64,000 nt of DNA, from NCBI GenBank assembly GCA_001414485.1, contig LLEY01000058.1, positions 124,001 to 188,000 of the forward strand, given 5' to 3'. The translations under genes and the position numbers were made by a program. This document shows positions 37,781 through 48,175 of this stretch, one piece after another; positions within the stretch are counted from its first letter, which is position 1, and the number at the start of each line of letters is the position of its first letter. Under the pieces are notes generated by a model. That model was not told where the DNA came from. It ran no database searches and was given only the letters and a program-made list of their open reading frames with translations. The stretch comes from Calycina herbarum. Taxonomy: Eukaryota > Ascomycota > Leotiomycetes > Helotiales > Pezizellaceae.

Positions 37781-38761
37781 TAAGTTGAGCTCAGTGTCCC
37801 TCTTCCCACAAAATGAAGGTGCCCCCCAATCAAATCATTGGCCTTCATTGGAATTCTAGCCACTCGCCCCTCTAGATGTGTAATAAAAAATTATGAATAT
37901 GATAGTTCCCTATCCCCCTTCACAACGGTTCTGTTAAAACGAAGTTTCGAAATATCGATCGTCTCTTCAACATGTGCAAAAATAAGAGAACAAAACCCCT
38001 AAATTTCTCTCTGGTCTCCCTCAACTGACATTGAATAATTTCAGTCTTTCTTTTTAGCAACGGACCGTTTTAGTTGTTGAGAGTATCTACGAGCTCTCCT
38101 CAACAAAAGCTCAAGTATATAAATCACTTTCTGAAAATCAATCCTACAAAATTTCCCTACCTTCCAAGTATTTATTGATGACCTTTCTCAAGAAAATATT
38201 TCGGGAATGCTCAATTCAGCTGAACTTCATACTCACGTGCTTTAAACTGATGAGATTCTTGCTACATTTTTGCGTAGTAGAAATATTTGTAGTTAATGTT
38301 CTCTACCAATATTTTAGTTTGAAGCTTTCTTGGACACGTGTTTGAAATGTTTTAGATGTAAGAAATTGGTATTTCAACTTTTTGTCTTTTCTGGAGTTTC
38401 TCCATAGCTCTTAGAAGACATAGTCTATTTTTCTTGTGGTAAAACATCTTTTTCTCAATCTTGAGAGGAACGTTAAGAAACCTGATACAGCCTCTAGTGG
38501 GAGTAGATTCACCATTTTCACTATTACACAAAGTCGTCCAGTGACCCACCCATCCAGGTGTTCACGTGCCTTCCTGTTTGCTCAACTACCAGAGTTCGCA
38601 TACTGTGGTCCCGCCGCCGCCAGACTGGGGAACGCCAGAGATATAAATTTCGTGGGCCCGACTTGATTCCCTCCTAGCACCTCAACATTGGACCACTCCA
38701 CAATCAATTTTGTATTCAAAAAACAAACACCAACCACACAGTTCTCCACGCGCAATTCAAG
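37781..38761. other. Intergenic region and promoter of the secreted-protein gene
   Basis: AT-rich DNA without a gene. The last 130 bp contain a TATA-like sequence and a CA-rich leader directly upstream of the ATG at 38762. Confidence 0.45.
38641..38650 (+). promoter_or_regulatory. TATA-like box of the secreted-protein gene
   Basis: ATATAAATTT lies about 120 bp upstream of the start codon, followed by a CAA/ACC-rich leader typical of strongly expressed fungal genes. Confidence 0.4.
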
Positions 38762-39489
38762 ATGCAGCTCACCACTGTTATATTCTTCATCCTTGGCCTT
38801 GCCAGCCTTGTAAGTCTTCCACCTTAACGCGTCTTGGTCGCGTGTAACACTTCAAAGGTGAGGTCAACTGACAACCTCATTAGATCATTGCAGGTCCGGT
38901 TCAACTTATTGCTGAAGAAGACCGAAAGTATGGAATTAATGGCGTTCAACTTACTCCCAACATGGTTGCTCAATTGAAGGAGATGTCTGCAAACCTCACT
39001 GGCAGTACTGGCCGTGACAACAACACTCTCAAGGAGCGCAACAAGGTAAGCGTCACCATCATCTTCGAGTTCAACGCCAACAACTGACTGATTTATAGTC
39101 TGATATTCTATGTGCTGATCTAATTGGTGCTTACGGCTGGCCATGGGCTGTCACTACCGACATCTGGCAGGCTATTTGGAACATCTTGCAAGCCAACAAC
39201 TCCTGCTTCCTTGGACATAATCAATGTGCCGCAATTGGATGTGTAAATGGATCTTGTATTGTTCTCTGCAATGATGTAAGCACACTCATTCACTCCTTCT
39301 AAGACCTTTCAAGCTAACATTCCTCTCTTTCAGAATAGCTACGATATCGCACCAGACTGCAAGTACCTCTCCAGCTATGCTTCTGAAATCATCGATCGCT
39401 GCGACCTTCAACTCCACTGGGGTGGCAAGCACATTATTGGCCAACGATTTGATACCGATCACTACAATATCATTGTCCGTGGATTCTAA
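38762..39489 (+). CDS. Small secreted protein, eight cysteines (effector candidate)
   Basis: Four exons (38762-38809, 38884-39045, 39099-39275, 39334-39489) sum to 543 nt and 180 residues. In the first intron the acceptor CATTAG at 38883 was chosen, because the nearby TTGCAG breaks the frame. A strongly hydrophobic signal peptide covers roughly residues 1-20. The mature protein has eight Cys, mostly in the region from ILCADLIGAYGWPW to IIDRCD, and potential N-glycosylation sites. It ends with a Gly/His-rich motif and an FDTDHYNIIVRGF tail, a pattern seen in some small fungal secreted proteins, but I cannot assign a named family. Introns are short and phase 0. An extracellular role in host interaction or competition is plausible but not shown. 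Confidence 0.75.
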
Positions 39490-40327
39490 TCGTCTGGTTC
39501 TGGCCATGAAATTGGTGGGGGTGTAATGGACATATTATTTCGGCACACAATCACGGGAGAATTTCTTCGGGAGGAGCTTGTTGAAACATTCTGCTTTGCA
39601 GTACTTTTCCATTATTGATTTCCGGGCTAGAAGTTTCAGACAAGAAGTTCTAGGCATGCCTGTAATTGGGCAGATAATAAGTAATAAATGATTTCATAAA
39701 ACGATATATGAGTTCTTCTTGCAGTGACACTTGTGATTCCTTCCAAAAGTTGAAGTGTTGAAGAGTTGGTCATTTTGTTCCTAAGATTCTGGAGACACTT
39801 CGCAAGCCAGATACATCGACCTCGGAATTGCTTTCTCATACTTCCTTGGCCATACCTCCAAATTGACATGTTTGTGAGTTATCGCTTATTCATTACCAGC
39901 TAACCAGCATTATTGCAGGTAGAAGCCCCAATATCCAGTTGCGCTTTAAGAAGAATTTCGTGCTTTAGGTGAATGGTCTGCTTCATCTTTAAGTTTATTC
40001 TATTTAGTGGGTGGTGTAATTCGGTATTTGGGTGGTTGGCGCTTGGCGAGATTATCAATCAAAACCCATTCACTCTTTGCATGCAAGCGAGAAGAGCATG
40101 AAATAAGCAACAAGTCAAAAGTACTTTGGGCATTCTCTCTCCAGTTGAGCAATGCATTTCGCTGCCTTTAAAACCAAGCAATCATGAATTAAAGGTGCTT
40201 GAGCATTGAGGAATTTGTCGTGGGTATGAAATTCTTTTCATTGATGTTCGTCCATATTCTTCTGCCCTACAGCGCTATATACAAGAAAACTAATAACTCC
40301 ATCCAAGTATCATTCATTGAACATAAA
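39490..40327. other. Intergenic region between convergent genes
   Basis: It contains 3' flanks of the secreted-protein gene (+) and the dioxygenase (-). No gene or repeat was recognised. Confidence 0.45.
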
Positions 40328-41415
40328 TCATACCTTTACACCAGCAGCGTTCCCCATCAACATAGTATTATCAGGCTTGTACTTCTTGGGCAACAAGGTA
40401 ACATCATACTCCACATCCAAAACTGCACCCTTGGGCTCGTTCTCCACTGCCTTAAAGCTCAACAGCAAATCATCCTTAACAGCAGAAACAGTGTCAGTCT
40501 CCAAATAGGGATCATCATTAGGATACAATTGAGCCGTAACACCAATGTATTCCGGGTGGGTAACCATCATGTGGATATGCGCAGGTCGATTTGGATGTCT
40601 TCCCATCAGTTCAAGTAAACGACCGGAAGCACCGGAAGTATCAATAGCATATTCAGTTGGCTTGAGGCAGTAGAAGTAGAATTTCCCATTCTCATCTGTG
40701 CGGAATTTTCCTCGAAGGTTGTGCTTGCTTTGGTTCTCCGGGTCGTGTGCATCGTATTTTCCGTTCGTGCTGGCTTGCCACATGTCGAAGACGGCGTTGG
40801 AGATTGGGGCCCCGGATTCAGCGTCTTTGACTACGCCGTGGAAATAAGTGAGCTGTCCATCCTTTGGCATGTCTTGGACTACACTGGCGCCTAGGTCACG
40901 GAATGGAGTATCGGGTGACCAAAAGGGACCGAGAATTGCAGAGGAGGTGGCGGAGAGTCCCTTTTCGGTGACGATTGTGTGGTTGATTTCATCGACGAGA
41001 CTAGAGAAATTATTAGCTGGTATTCAAATTTTGATTGCAATGGTTGATCATGCTTTTGCAAAAGCACGTGTGAATTAATTAGTGAAACCATAAAAAGCGG
41101 TACTCACGATTCAACACCCAAAATATCACACACTCTCCAGGCTTCATTTCGGTTTTTTCTGTAATCCAACCCTATCGAATTGATGTAATTGACACCAATA
41201 ACCCATTCGTCCTGTGTGAGCTCGACCTCTCGACAAAAATCGTGTATATGGCTGATCAAAGAGCTGAGAATTTCCCGGTGTCTGGGTTGTGTTTCCGGGC
41301 TCATGAGATCAATCACATGCTTTGTAAAGTGGGGGTCGAATTTGGCGTTGTTGTTTTTGGATCCTGCCCAGCCTTTTGTGCCGTTGGTGGTGTCATTGGT
41401 ACCGTTGGTAGCCAT
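40328..41415 (-). CDS. Intradiol ring-cleavage dioxygenase (catechol or hydroxyquinol 1,2-dioxygenase type)
   Basis: The enzyme opens an ortho-dihydroxylated aromatic ring between the hydroxyls, feeding the 3-oxoadipate route. Exons 41415-41108 and 41000-40328 sum to 981 nt (326 residues). I used the ATG at 41415 (ATCATGGC context); an in-frame ATG further upstream (41541) is possible but gives an unlikely leader. The N-terminal dimerisation domain is helical. The catalytic domain has the iron ligands Tyr185 (NGKYD), Tyr220 (PTEYA), His244 and His246 (RPAHIH). The family GPFY position reads GPFW, a difference worth noting for substrate choice. There is no signal peptide, so it is intracellular, unlike secreted fungal intradiol enzymes. 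A cluster of CGG triplets lies about 300 bp upstream. Confidence 0.92.
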
Positions 41416-42342
41416 GATGAAGTTGTTCTTTCTCTTGTGTTGGAAGGAAGCTGGGTGTTGTATAGGGGTGTTTGGTGTTGTAATAGCACTATGAGGGGTT
41501 TGTGTTGAGATTGAAGTACAAATATAGGGCGAAATATCCAAAGTTCGAGAGAAGGGGAGAAGGCTATTTGAAGTATGAATTGGAGAACACTAGGTTAACT
41601 ATACGACGAATCAGATGTTGAACATTTGCGTGTTTGTAAGGAACTTGAATCGTACGTTTTGCCGCAAAGCGGTGCTCATTTGGAGCTATTGGGAAAATAT
41701 AAAGCCGCACTATATCGGGATGCGGAGAGTCGGCTACAAATTCGGTAGCGGTTTTTGGCTGTGGTGGCCGATGGGTAAATATAATCCCGCCTTAAGGGTG
41801 CGGGGTAAATGGGGGATGAGAACTGGGGTTGGCCGCACATGCTATGAGCTGAAAATTCCCACGAACCTCAAAGGAAGCTAAGTTTATAGTAAAGTATCCA
41901 CTTCTTCTAGAACTAAGATAGAAGATCATGATCTCTAAAGGAGTTTTTCGTCTGTCTAAACAGTCCCGTGGAATGACTCTCGATCACCTGACTCTGTTTG
42001 AACGTGGTTGGAAACTCCACACATTTCCCCTTCTCGTGAAATTGCTAAGTATAACTACTGGAGAAAAAAAGATTGACCTTGGAAGCTTTATAATCCATTC
42101 TACTAAACTTTACACAAGGAGATCTCTGATGAAGAACAGGGTTGTCAGTCAAAATCCTCGTTTAAATTCTCAACTTTGATTGTATGGTGGGTTGGTAAGA
42201 ATGTGGAAAACAACGAAAGGCAGGCCAGGCATAAACAATGGAAAATTGGCTTGTCAAATACAGTTAGGCAGGTCTTCTTCCATTCAAATTGTGTGAATCT
42301 ATTTCTTATCAGAAGTCATTTATGCACCTTATACTTTCTGTA
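41416..42342. other. Dioxygenase promoter and intergenic DNA up to the MITE
   Basis: It contains the CGG-triplet cluster and no further supportable gene. Open frames at 41615-41881 and 41928-42179 show no coding character. Confidence 0.45.
41716..41751 (-). promoter_or_regulatory. Cluster of five CGG triplets
   Basis: CGG occurs at 41716, 41723, 41731, 41743 and 41749 on the plus strand, all in one orientation, about 300-335 bp upstream of the dioxygenase start. Zn2Cys6 regulators of aromatic catabolism bind spaced CGG triplets, so this is a candidate site. No specific factor can be named. Confidence 0.35.
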
Positions 42343-42853
42343 CAGTGAGTTGCGAGTTAAGCTTGAATTTGCCCACTTTTTTGTAATCCGAGCTTTTTGA
42401 GAAAATTCCTTGATTTCTCCCCTTTTTAGGCACTCTTTTACCTATTGATTAATAACAACATATGATATACTATTTATAAGAACAGGAAAGAAGAGGCTTA
42501 TATCTCCCCTTGTACTCTATAAACTTTATAGGACAAAAACAGACAATTTTATATCTGTCTTGATTTTTATAGGGTCTTGGCATAGCCTGTCGACCTTACA
42601 GGGGTAGTGAAATTTTTTTCAAGAAAAGGGGTTGTTTTAAGATTTTAGTTTACTTTTGTTATACTTACTTTGAATTGATAAATTATATAGGAGAGAGATA
42701 ATTAGATATAGCGCTTCTTTCTAGTTAGGCCTCGTCTCTTTTAGAGTACTTTTATTTTCTGTCTTCTAAAGAAAAGAGGGAGAAAGCCTTGATAAAAAAA
42801 AGCTCGGATTATAAAAAAAGTGGGCAAATTCAAGCTTAACTCGCAACTCACTG
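42343..42853. mobile_element. MITE with ~60-bp terminal inverted repeats, TA-flanked
   Basis: The 511-bp element is flanked by TA on both sides (42341-42342 and 42854-42855). Its ends are inverted repeats: 42343-42402 and the reverse complement of 42794-42853 are identical for about the first 41 bp, beginning CAGTGAGTTGCGAGTT, and similar further in. The interior has no transposase frame. TA duplication and CAGTG ends fit the Tc1/mariner superfamily. Because the ends remain nearly identical, the insertion is probably recent relative to the RIP-mutated block. Confidence 0.85.
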
Positions 42854-42855
42854 TA

Positions 42856-43597
42856 ACCCATTGTCATTTCCAGACTGCATTTAAGTTTTGAAAGGATACA
42901 AACTGTGATAAACCCAATACTATATTGAAACTGGAAATGAGTAAGTATGTACAAAGTGAAAGGTAGGCGGGAACCCCATTGTGAAACAAGTCTTAGGTAA
43001 AAACCACTTCTCGCTTAGAGAAAAGTTGAATCATGGTTCATTGACCTTTTTCCTTTTCTTCAAGGAGAACTCATGATGGTGGACTTTGGTGGGTATTTGT
43101 GAAAATGACTCTGACGATAGGAGTCCAAATAAAAGAGTAGGTATTCCAGTCTATCTAGACAACCTAGGGCTGAGTTGTTGGGGGAGATAAGAGAGATAAC
43201 AAGCAAGGATTAGACCATCAAGGTATGTGAGGGGTAAATGTCAAAGGTGAGCACAATGACGTAAAGGTCAATAAGTAATTGAGCACCTCTTTCTTGAGTG
43301 GGTGACATCAAGTTCAGGAAGCAGAGCTTCAGCTTTAAAAACAATGATGAAAGCATAATTAGTGAGGTTTCAAATTGAGTGTATTGTATCTGTGTCAAGA
43401 AGCACCAAGTGACTTCCAAGAAATCTAGATGATGATAGTGACACCCAATACTCTCCAATCCCATGTAACTCCCTTGAACCACCAAGAATCTTTGACGTTG
43501 AGCATGCAGTGACCCATTTGACAACCAAGCAGCTGCCAAGAACCCAGAGCGCTACTTCCGACCAGCCACAAGTTTCGACATCGTTCCGATTTGGCGA
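42856..43597. other. Intergenic region
   Basis: No gene supported. A minus-strand open frame at 43210-43539 has no family resemblance or splice-consistent context. Confidence 0.45.
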
Positions 43598-43867
43598 TTA
43601 CTAGAGCACAATTAGGATGGTATTTAAGATTTGGTAGAAAGAGTTGCTTACATTCTTGAGGTTGCTGCAGTCCTTAAGACAGGCTTGAAGGAGGATCTCG
43701 CAGTGATCGGCACATGGAGGAAGGAGCTCACATCCTGTGTCGCAGACCTTCTTCTCAACCAAGCAGATAGCCTGGCATGAACCCAAGATTTGAGGAGCGG
43801 CGGAGACAAGTGGGATGATGGCAAGGGCGACTCCAAAGAGAGCGGTGATGGTGGAAGAGAATTGCAT
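43598..43867 (-). CDS. Small secreted cysteine-rich protein, tandem CX3C-X6-CX3C hairpins
   Basis: A hydrophobic signal peptide (about residues 1-24, ending VSAAP) precedes a compact eight-cysteine domain. Cys spacing is C31-x3-C35-x6-C42-x3-C46, then five residues, then C52-x3-C56-x6-C63-x3-C67: two exact copies of one 16-residue pattern. The CX3C...CX3C spacing matches that of helical-hairpin (alpha-hairpinin-like) peptides. A GT-AG intron (43651-43601) removes the read-through tail, so exon 2 supplies only the stop codon (43598-43600) and the protein is 72 residues. If the intron is retained, the frame continues to 88 residues. It is not CFEM (spacing differs). Function is unknown; antimicrobial, inhibitor or effector roles are possible. 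Confidence 0.75.
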
Positions 43868-44602
43868 CTTGAGAATTGAGAAGGTTGCGAGGTGTGAGTG
43901 GTAGTGGGATATGTGGAGAGTTTATGTGAGTGCAAAGCTGATACTTTGAGTTTGAAGATTTGTTTGTGTTTGAGGATAGAAGAGAAGGCGACCAAAGGGT
44001 TGAGAGGACCTTGATTTATATTAGAGTGAGCTGAGAGCTTAGACCAATAGATCGGGCGCAAGAGAGCCAGAAGTCAGGTGGGAGAAGTTATGTTAGCTCA
44101 AAATGCCAAGATAGATAAGTGAAGATTGGTTATTATCCAATAAGGTTAAGCGAGGTTGAAATAAGTACAATACTTATCACGTTGCATGTGTACCGCCACT
44201 ATGGCCATTCAGTTAGTGCAGTATCTGCTTCAGTCTCTTCCATCTCATTACAAAATTCTTGCAACTACATTAATCAAATTTTCATTGATGGCAGGGCATA
44301 TAAATCCCATAGTGATTTCTTGGTTAAGGTAAGATACTACCAAAATAGGTAATTGAAGCGCTAGTATTATTCGCTGACACACCACTTTTGATATTAATTT
44401 ACCACTAGTGTACCTTGATAGATAGGCGGGGGGGGCCTTGAAGTGTTGAGATAATAACCCCGCTAAGCGAGCACATTTTGCAGGGATACTGGTCCAAGAT
44501 AGAACTCCACGCGTCTCAAGTTCTGCTTTTGTGGGCTCTCAAGGTGGCAGGGTCAATAGTAGATAGTTTTTTGTCTTCCGGTAGTAATTCGATATCTTCT
44601 CA
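43868..44602. other. Intergenic region
   Basis: The promoter of the eight-cysteine protein lies at the left, with a pyrimidine-rich leader on the minus strand. No other gene or repeat was recognised. Confidence 0.45.
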
Positions 44603-46431
44603 CTAATCGAATGAATAATTACCTAGAACAAAAAAGATTATATATACATAAGCAGTTACCAAACCCGAAATGGGTACACACCAAAGAAATGCAGAAATTA
44701 CTGAATGGCGGGGAAGACACTTATCAAGACCAATAGTTATACAGAACTGACAAACCTCTTCATTCAAAAACAGCGCAGTCGCAAGCCACATTATAAAAAT
44801 GCTCAGAGTGCCGTGGGCAAGAAACGTAAGTGCCCAGCTCAAAGCAACCTCCCTCGTTGAAATTGTTGAAACGTTTCCTGACCCAGGAAAGACGCTCAAT
44901 GCATATGCTACTAGACTCGACGCGAGAAGATATTGAAGTAATAGTAGGTTCGTATACCAGCGATATTTGTATAGCTCGCTGTTTATAGTTGTGTTGGTGG
45001 AAAAAGATTGCATTAATTTGTCTTCTGGGAAAGGGTGCAATATTCGAATGATCTTTGCAACAAAGCGAAAAGCTCGCAAAATCCAATAGATAATCCTAGA
45101 AGGAATGGGAAAACGATGCATCGGAGGGCGAGGAGGAATTGGAGTTGGCCGTGACAAGCCAATGAAGGTCTCTATAAGGTTTCAATGTTAGCCAGCAACT
45201 AAATTTGGAGCGGGAATGTGATATTTACCGAAGAAGCTGATTATAGAAAGCGACAAAATTAACATGGGTACAATTTGTCCAAATCCCCATGTGTTCTGTT
45301 TCTCAAGAACATCGTCCGGAAACCACCTTTCATCCCCTATCCATAAATATCCACCCCGAGCTATGAATATACGTATTGTTCCCCAGGCGAGAGCTGAGGT
45401 CAGCCAGGTAATCTTGAGAATGTTAGGACTTTCACATAGCTTTGCACAGAGCAGCAGTTACTTACCTCCCACAGAGTCGACGAGTAGAGATCTACAGAAC
45501 TAACCAAGGATGCATGTAAAGAAGTTCCAATCATATACATCAAATACGCAAAAAGCTGATCTTTTCGGTTGTCTCTCAACTGTGATAATCTTCTCTCCGA
45601 TCCAGTACGAACGGCGTCTTTGAATCTCCTGAACAGACCTAGATGGTTCGTCTGTAGCCATAGTACTCTGGTCAAGAAGGTATATATGAGAATAGCAATC
45701 GACAAAACATAATACAGCCAATTGTATCCAAGTTTGTCGATTGCTGACCATTCATCCTCTTTCTTCTCTCGGTCCGTTGATTCCCATGCAAGGTTCTTCC
45801 TCCATTCCAGGTCTTTGTGGTAATAGCACCAAGCAGGCAAAGAATCGGCATAGTATGTGGGACTATTTATATATCCCATGGGGAACAGTGCAACAATTAG
45901 CATAGAAATGAGTATTCCCATGCAAGCCAAACGCACAATAGTGAGTGTATTTTTTCGTCGAGATTTATGGAGTTCATCCTTCATGGCTGTGAGTGTGATG
46001 AGATGAGTGACTGTGGACAACCATGCTTGATTGACAACTGATTGCCAATGATACGTTGCTATACCCGATCGTAGGTGTGAGAAACCAGCGACGAGGATGG
46101 ATATGCCAGTCAAAAGCTGCTGATCACCAAAACTAACAACGGCGCCACGAAAGGCCAAAGACCAACGTTGGATTTTTGGACTTGGCCGCCCAGAAGTCCT
46201 TTGTTTCTGATCCTGGAGATGATCCAGAATTAATTTGACCACACAGCAAATAAATGCAACATATGCAGTAATCAAAAAGCTGTAAAACACCTTGACCAAA
46301 ATTAGAGGCATTAGCAAGCTGATCCAGCGAAGAGACAGTGAGAGACTTACTCCGATACCTGAAATATCAGGATTTGGTTGCAAATCTGGATATAGTGTGC
46401 AATTTCTTGCACTCATAAAAAGAGTCGACAT
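44603..46431 (-). CDS. Fungal multi-spanning membrane protein of unknown function
   Basis: Exons 46431-46351, 46290-45466, 45412-45229 and 45171-44603 sum to 1,659 nt (552 residues). The first intron (60 nt) has no stop and could be read through, but its GTAAGT donor and CTAAT branch site argue for splicing. The N-terminus has YPDLQPNPDISGIGV, a signature shared by a large group of fungal plasma-membrane proteins without known function. Multiple hydrophobic helices follow, then a soluble loop (about 230-260, Lys/Glu/Trp-rich), a GFGQIVPM motif in a late helix and a C-terminal half with several more helices. I count about ten to twelve likely membrane segments. The neighbouring kinase pseudogene is transcribed on the same strand. 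No transport or catalytic motif is evident. Confidence 0.85.
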
Positions 46432-46796
46432 CGTTTTGTGGCAATATTGAAGACGAACAACTTGTCAAATAAATGAATTTGAGGAGAAAGTCCGCCTTAT
46501 TATGCCGAATATCTGTCGGGAGACCCCACGGAACCTCATTATTTCTAAGCAACCACAACTTCGCAAAGTTTCAGACAGTGCCAGCTTATGGCTTCATTGC
46601 GCCAATTGTTTTGAACTTGAGAAGTTACACGACAGCCAGTATACCAGCAATAGATTCCATCCCCCATCCTGTTTAAATTTGATAGGCGAGTTCACTCTTG
46701 GCGACCACTCAGCCGCAAGCCATGATAATTTTTCTTTTCTCGGCGCGTGTAAATCCCTCATATGACCACCTTCTGCCAACCCGAGAAAACAAAACA
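46432..46796. other. Spacer between membrane-protein start and kinase pseudogene end
   Basis: 365 bp containing the membrane-protein promoter. Nothing else was recognised. Confidence 0.45.
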
Positions 46797-48175
46797 CTAC
46801 ACCTTCCCATTGAGCCAAGGATCATCAAACAATTCCTTCGCAGTCTTCCGGTCCTCTGGACGCCACTGAAGCATTCCCCTCATAAACCGCAAAAACACCG
46901 CCTTATTCTCTCCCTCAAGCCGTTCCTCTGATTTCTCCAAACTTGTGTCCTGTGAAATCTCCATATCAACCTTCCATGTTCCTGAAAATAAGTAATCAGA
47001 CTCCCACCTCCAACATCCACCACAAAAACAAGCAAAAAAGTACTCACCATCCTCCTCAAACCATTCCCCACTCCTGACCCCCTCTTCAAAAACTCCCTCG
47101 GCGGGGGTCCCAAACACCCAATAACCTCCGCCAAATGCTGCTTTGTCGAATACCCCGTCCCGTCCAAATATTGACCAGAAAACATATGTTTACCTTCGAA
47201 GAGATCCCATATCTATGTCCCATAATCAGTACCAATTCCCCGTCGTCAAATGACTTCTTCAACATAATAAACTAACCATAACTCCAACATTCCAGACGTC
47301 AACTGGGTAATTCCATTTAGATTTTATCATTCCCTCGGGTGCTCTGTAAATATCTGGTCCTACATTACAGTTCCGCTTCTCTTTATCCTTAAGAACTGCG
47401 GAGCCGAAATCACTTAGTACCACGACACCATGAAATTTGGGGTACCCGAAGCGACGTGATGCGTAAATTGGAAACCCATCAATGAGCTTGCGAGGACTGG
47501 GATGTGATGTTTCTAAGGCAACAAAATTGGTTAATAGAGTCGGATCGCTTATACTGTAAAGTACATTATCCCCTTTGATGTCTATGGCTTAAGTTAGCAA
47601 CTATCTCCCCGAATTGGTGATTTCTCGTCATACCTGTGTGAACAACCCCACACTCCGTATGTAAAAAATCTAGCGCCAGAAAAAGGTGCTTCAACGAAAC
47701 CTTCAATAAATCCTCCGCAAACATTCCACTAGGAATTCGGTACAGAAGATCACTTGGACAAGACATTGATAATCACCTCCTAGCCTTGGGATAACGAAAG
47801 TACCTATTGCTGTGCAGACGTACTCTGCACCGGGATGCCAAGACGTAGATTTTACTTTTGCCAAATAACGATAGATTATGAATTCGTTTTCTATATCTTC
47901 ATTTCTGGCATAGATTTTTAGGGTTACATGTTGATGTTTTCTGCTCTTTATCAGCCCACCAGCCGGTTCCTCACATCTCAGAGGTTGAACAGTCTACTTA
48001 CAAAAGGTCTCGAGCAAGCCAAACTGTACTCGTAACTCCCCACCCTAGTTTTCCAACGATTTGGTATTTAGATTCAAATACATCTCCGATATTAACTGGA
48101 TAATAACGTCCTGTTTTAAATCGCTCGTTGCTTTCTTCTTCGAGATATTCGTTTTGATTGATAATTGGGAAACCC
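46797..48175 (-). pseudogene. SRPK-like serine/threonine protein kinase, frameshifted
   Basis: The exon series has intact splice sites and reads as an SR-protein-kinase-like protein. It shows a Gly-rich loop (GKLGWGVTS), the catalytic loop HTDIKGDN, LSDFGSAV, RAPEG, the WNVGVMIWDLFEG segment and the C-terminal LQWRPEDRKTAKELF. Two breaks are visible. Near 47747-47757, after QCLVQ, the frame jumps; relative to the family about 22 nt seem to be missing between strand 5 and helix D. At 47078-47082, in a run of five G on the coding strand, one base is missing between LKRG and VRSGEWF. I found no in-frame ATG upstream of the first readable exon, so the 5' end is open. Retention of all motifs suggests recent decay. 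The second break alone could be a sequencing error. Confidence 0.75.

Noticed and set aside
41416..41541. N-terminal extension of the dioxygenase to an upstream ATG
   Set aside because: The extension is Thr/Pro/His-rich leader sequence. The ATG at 41415 has better context and begins the Asn/Thr-rich start typical of such proteins.
43210..43539. Minus-strand 109-residue frame near the eight-cysteine protein
   Set aside because: It has no signal peptide, no splice-consistent extension and no codon bias; it is likely random.
46291..46350. Reading the first intron of the membrane protein as coding (20 extra residues)
   Set aside because: It is open in frame, but it has a perfect GTAAGT donor, a CTAAT branch site and a proper acceptor, and the spliced product keeps the family's PDISGIGV start.
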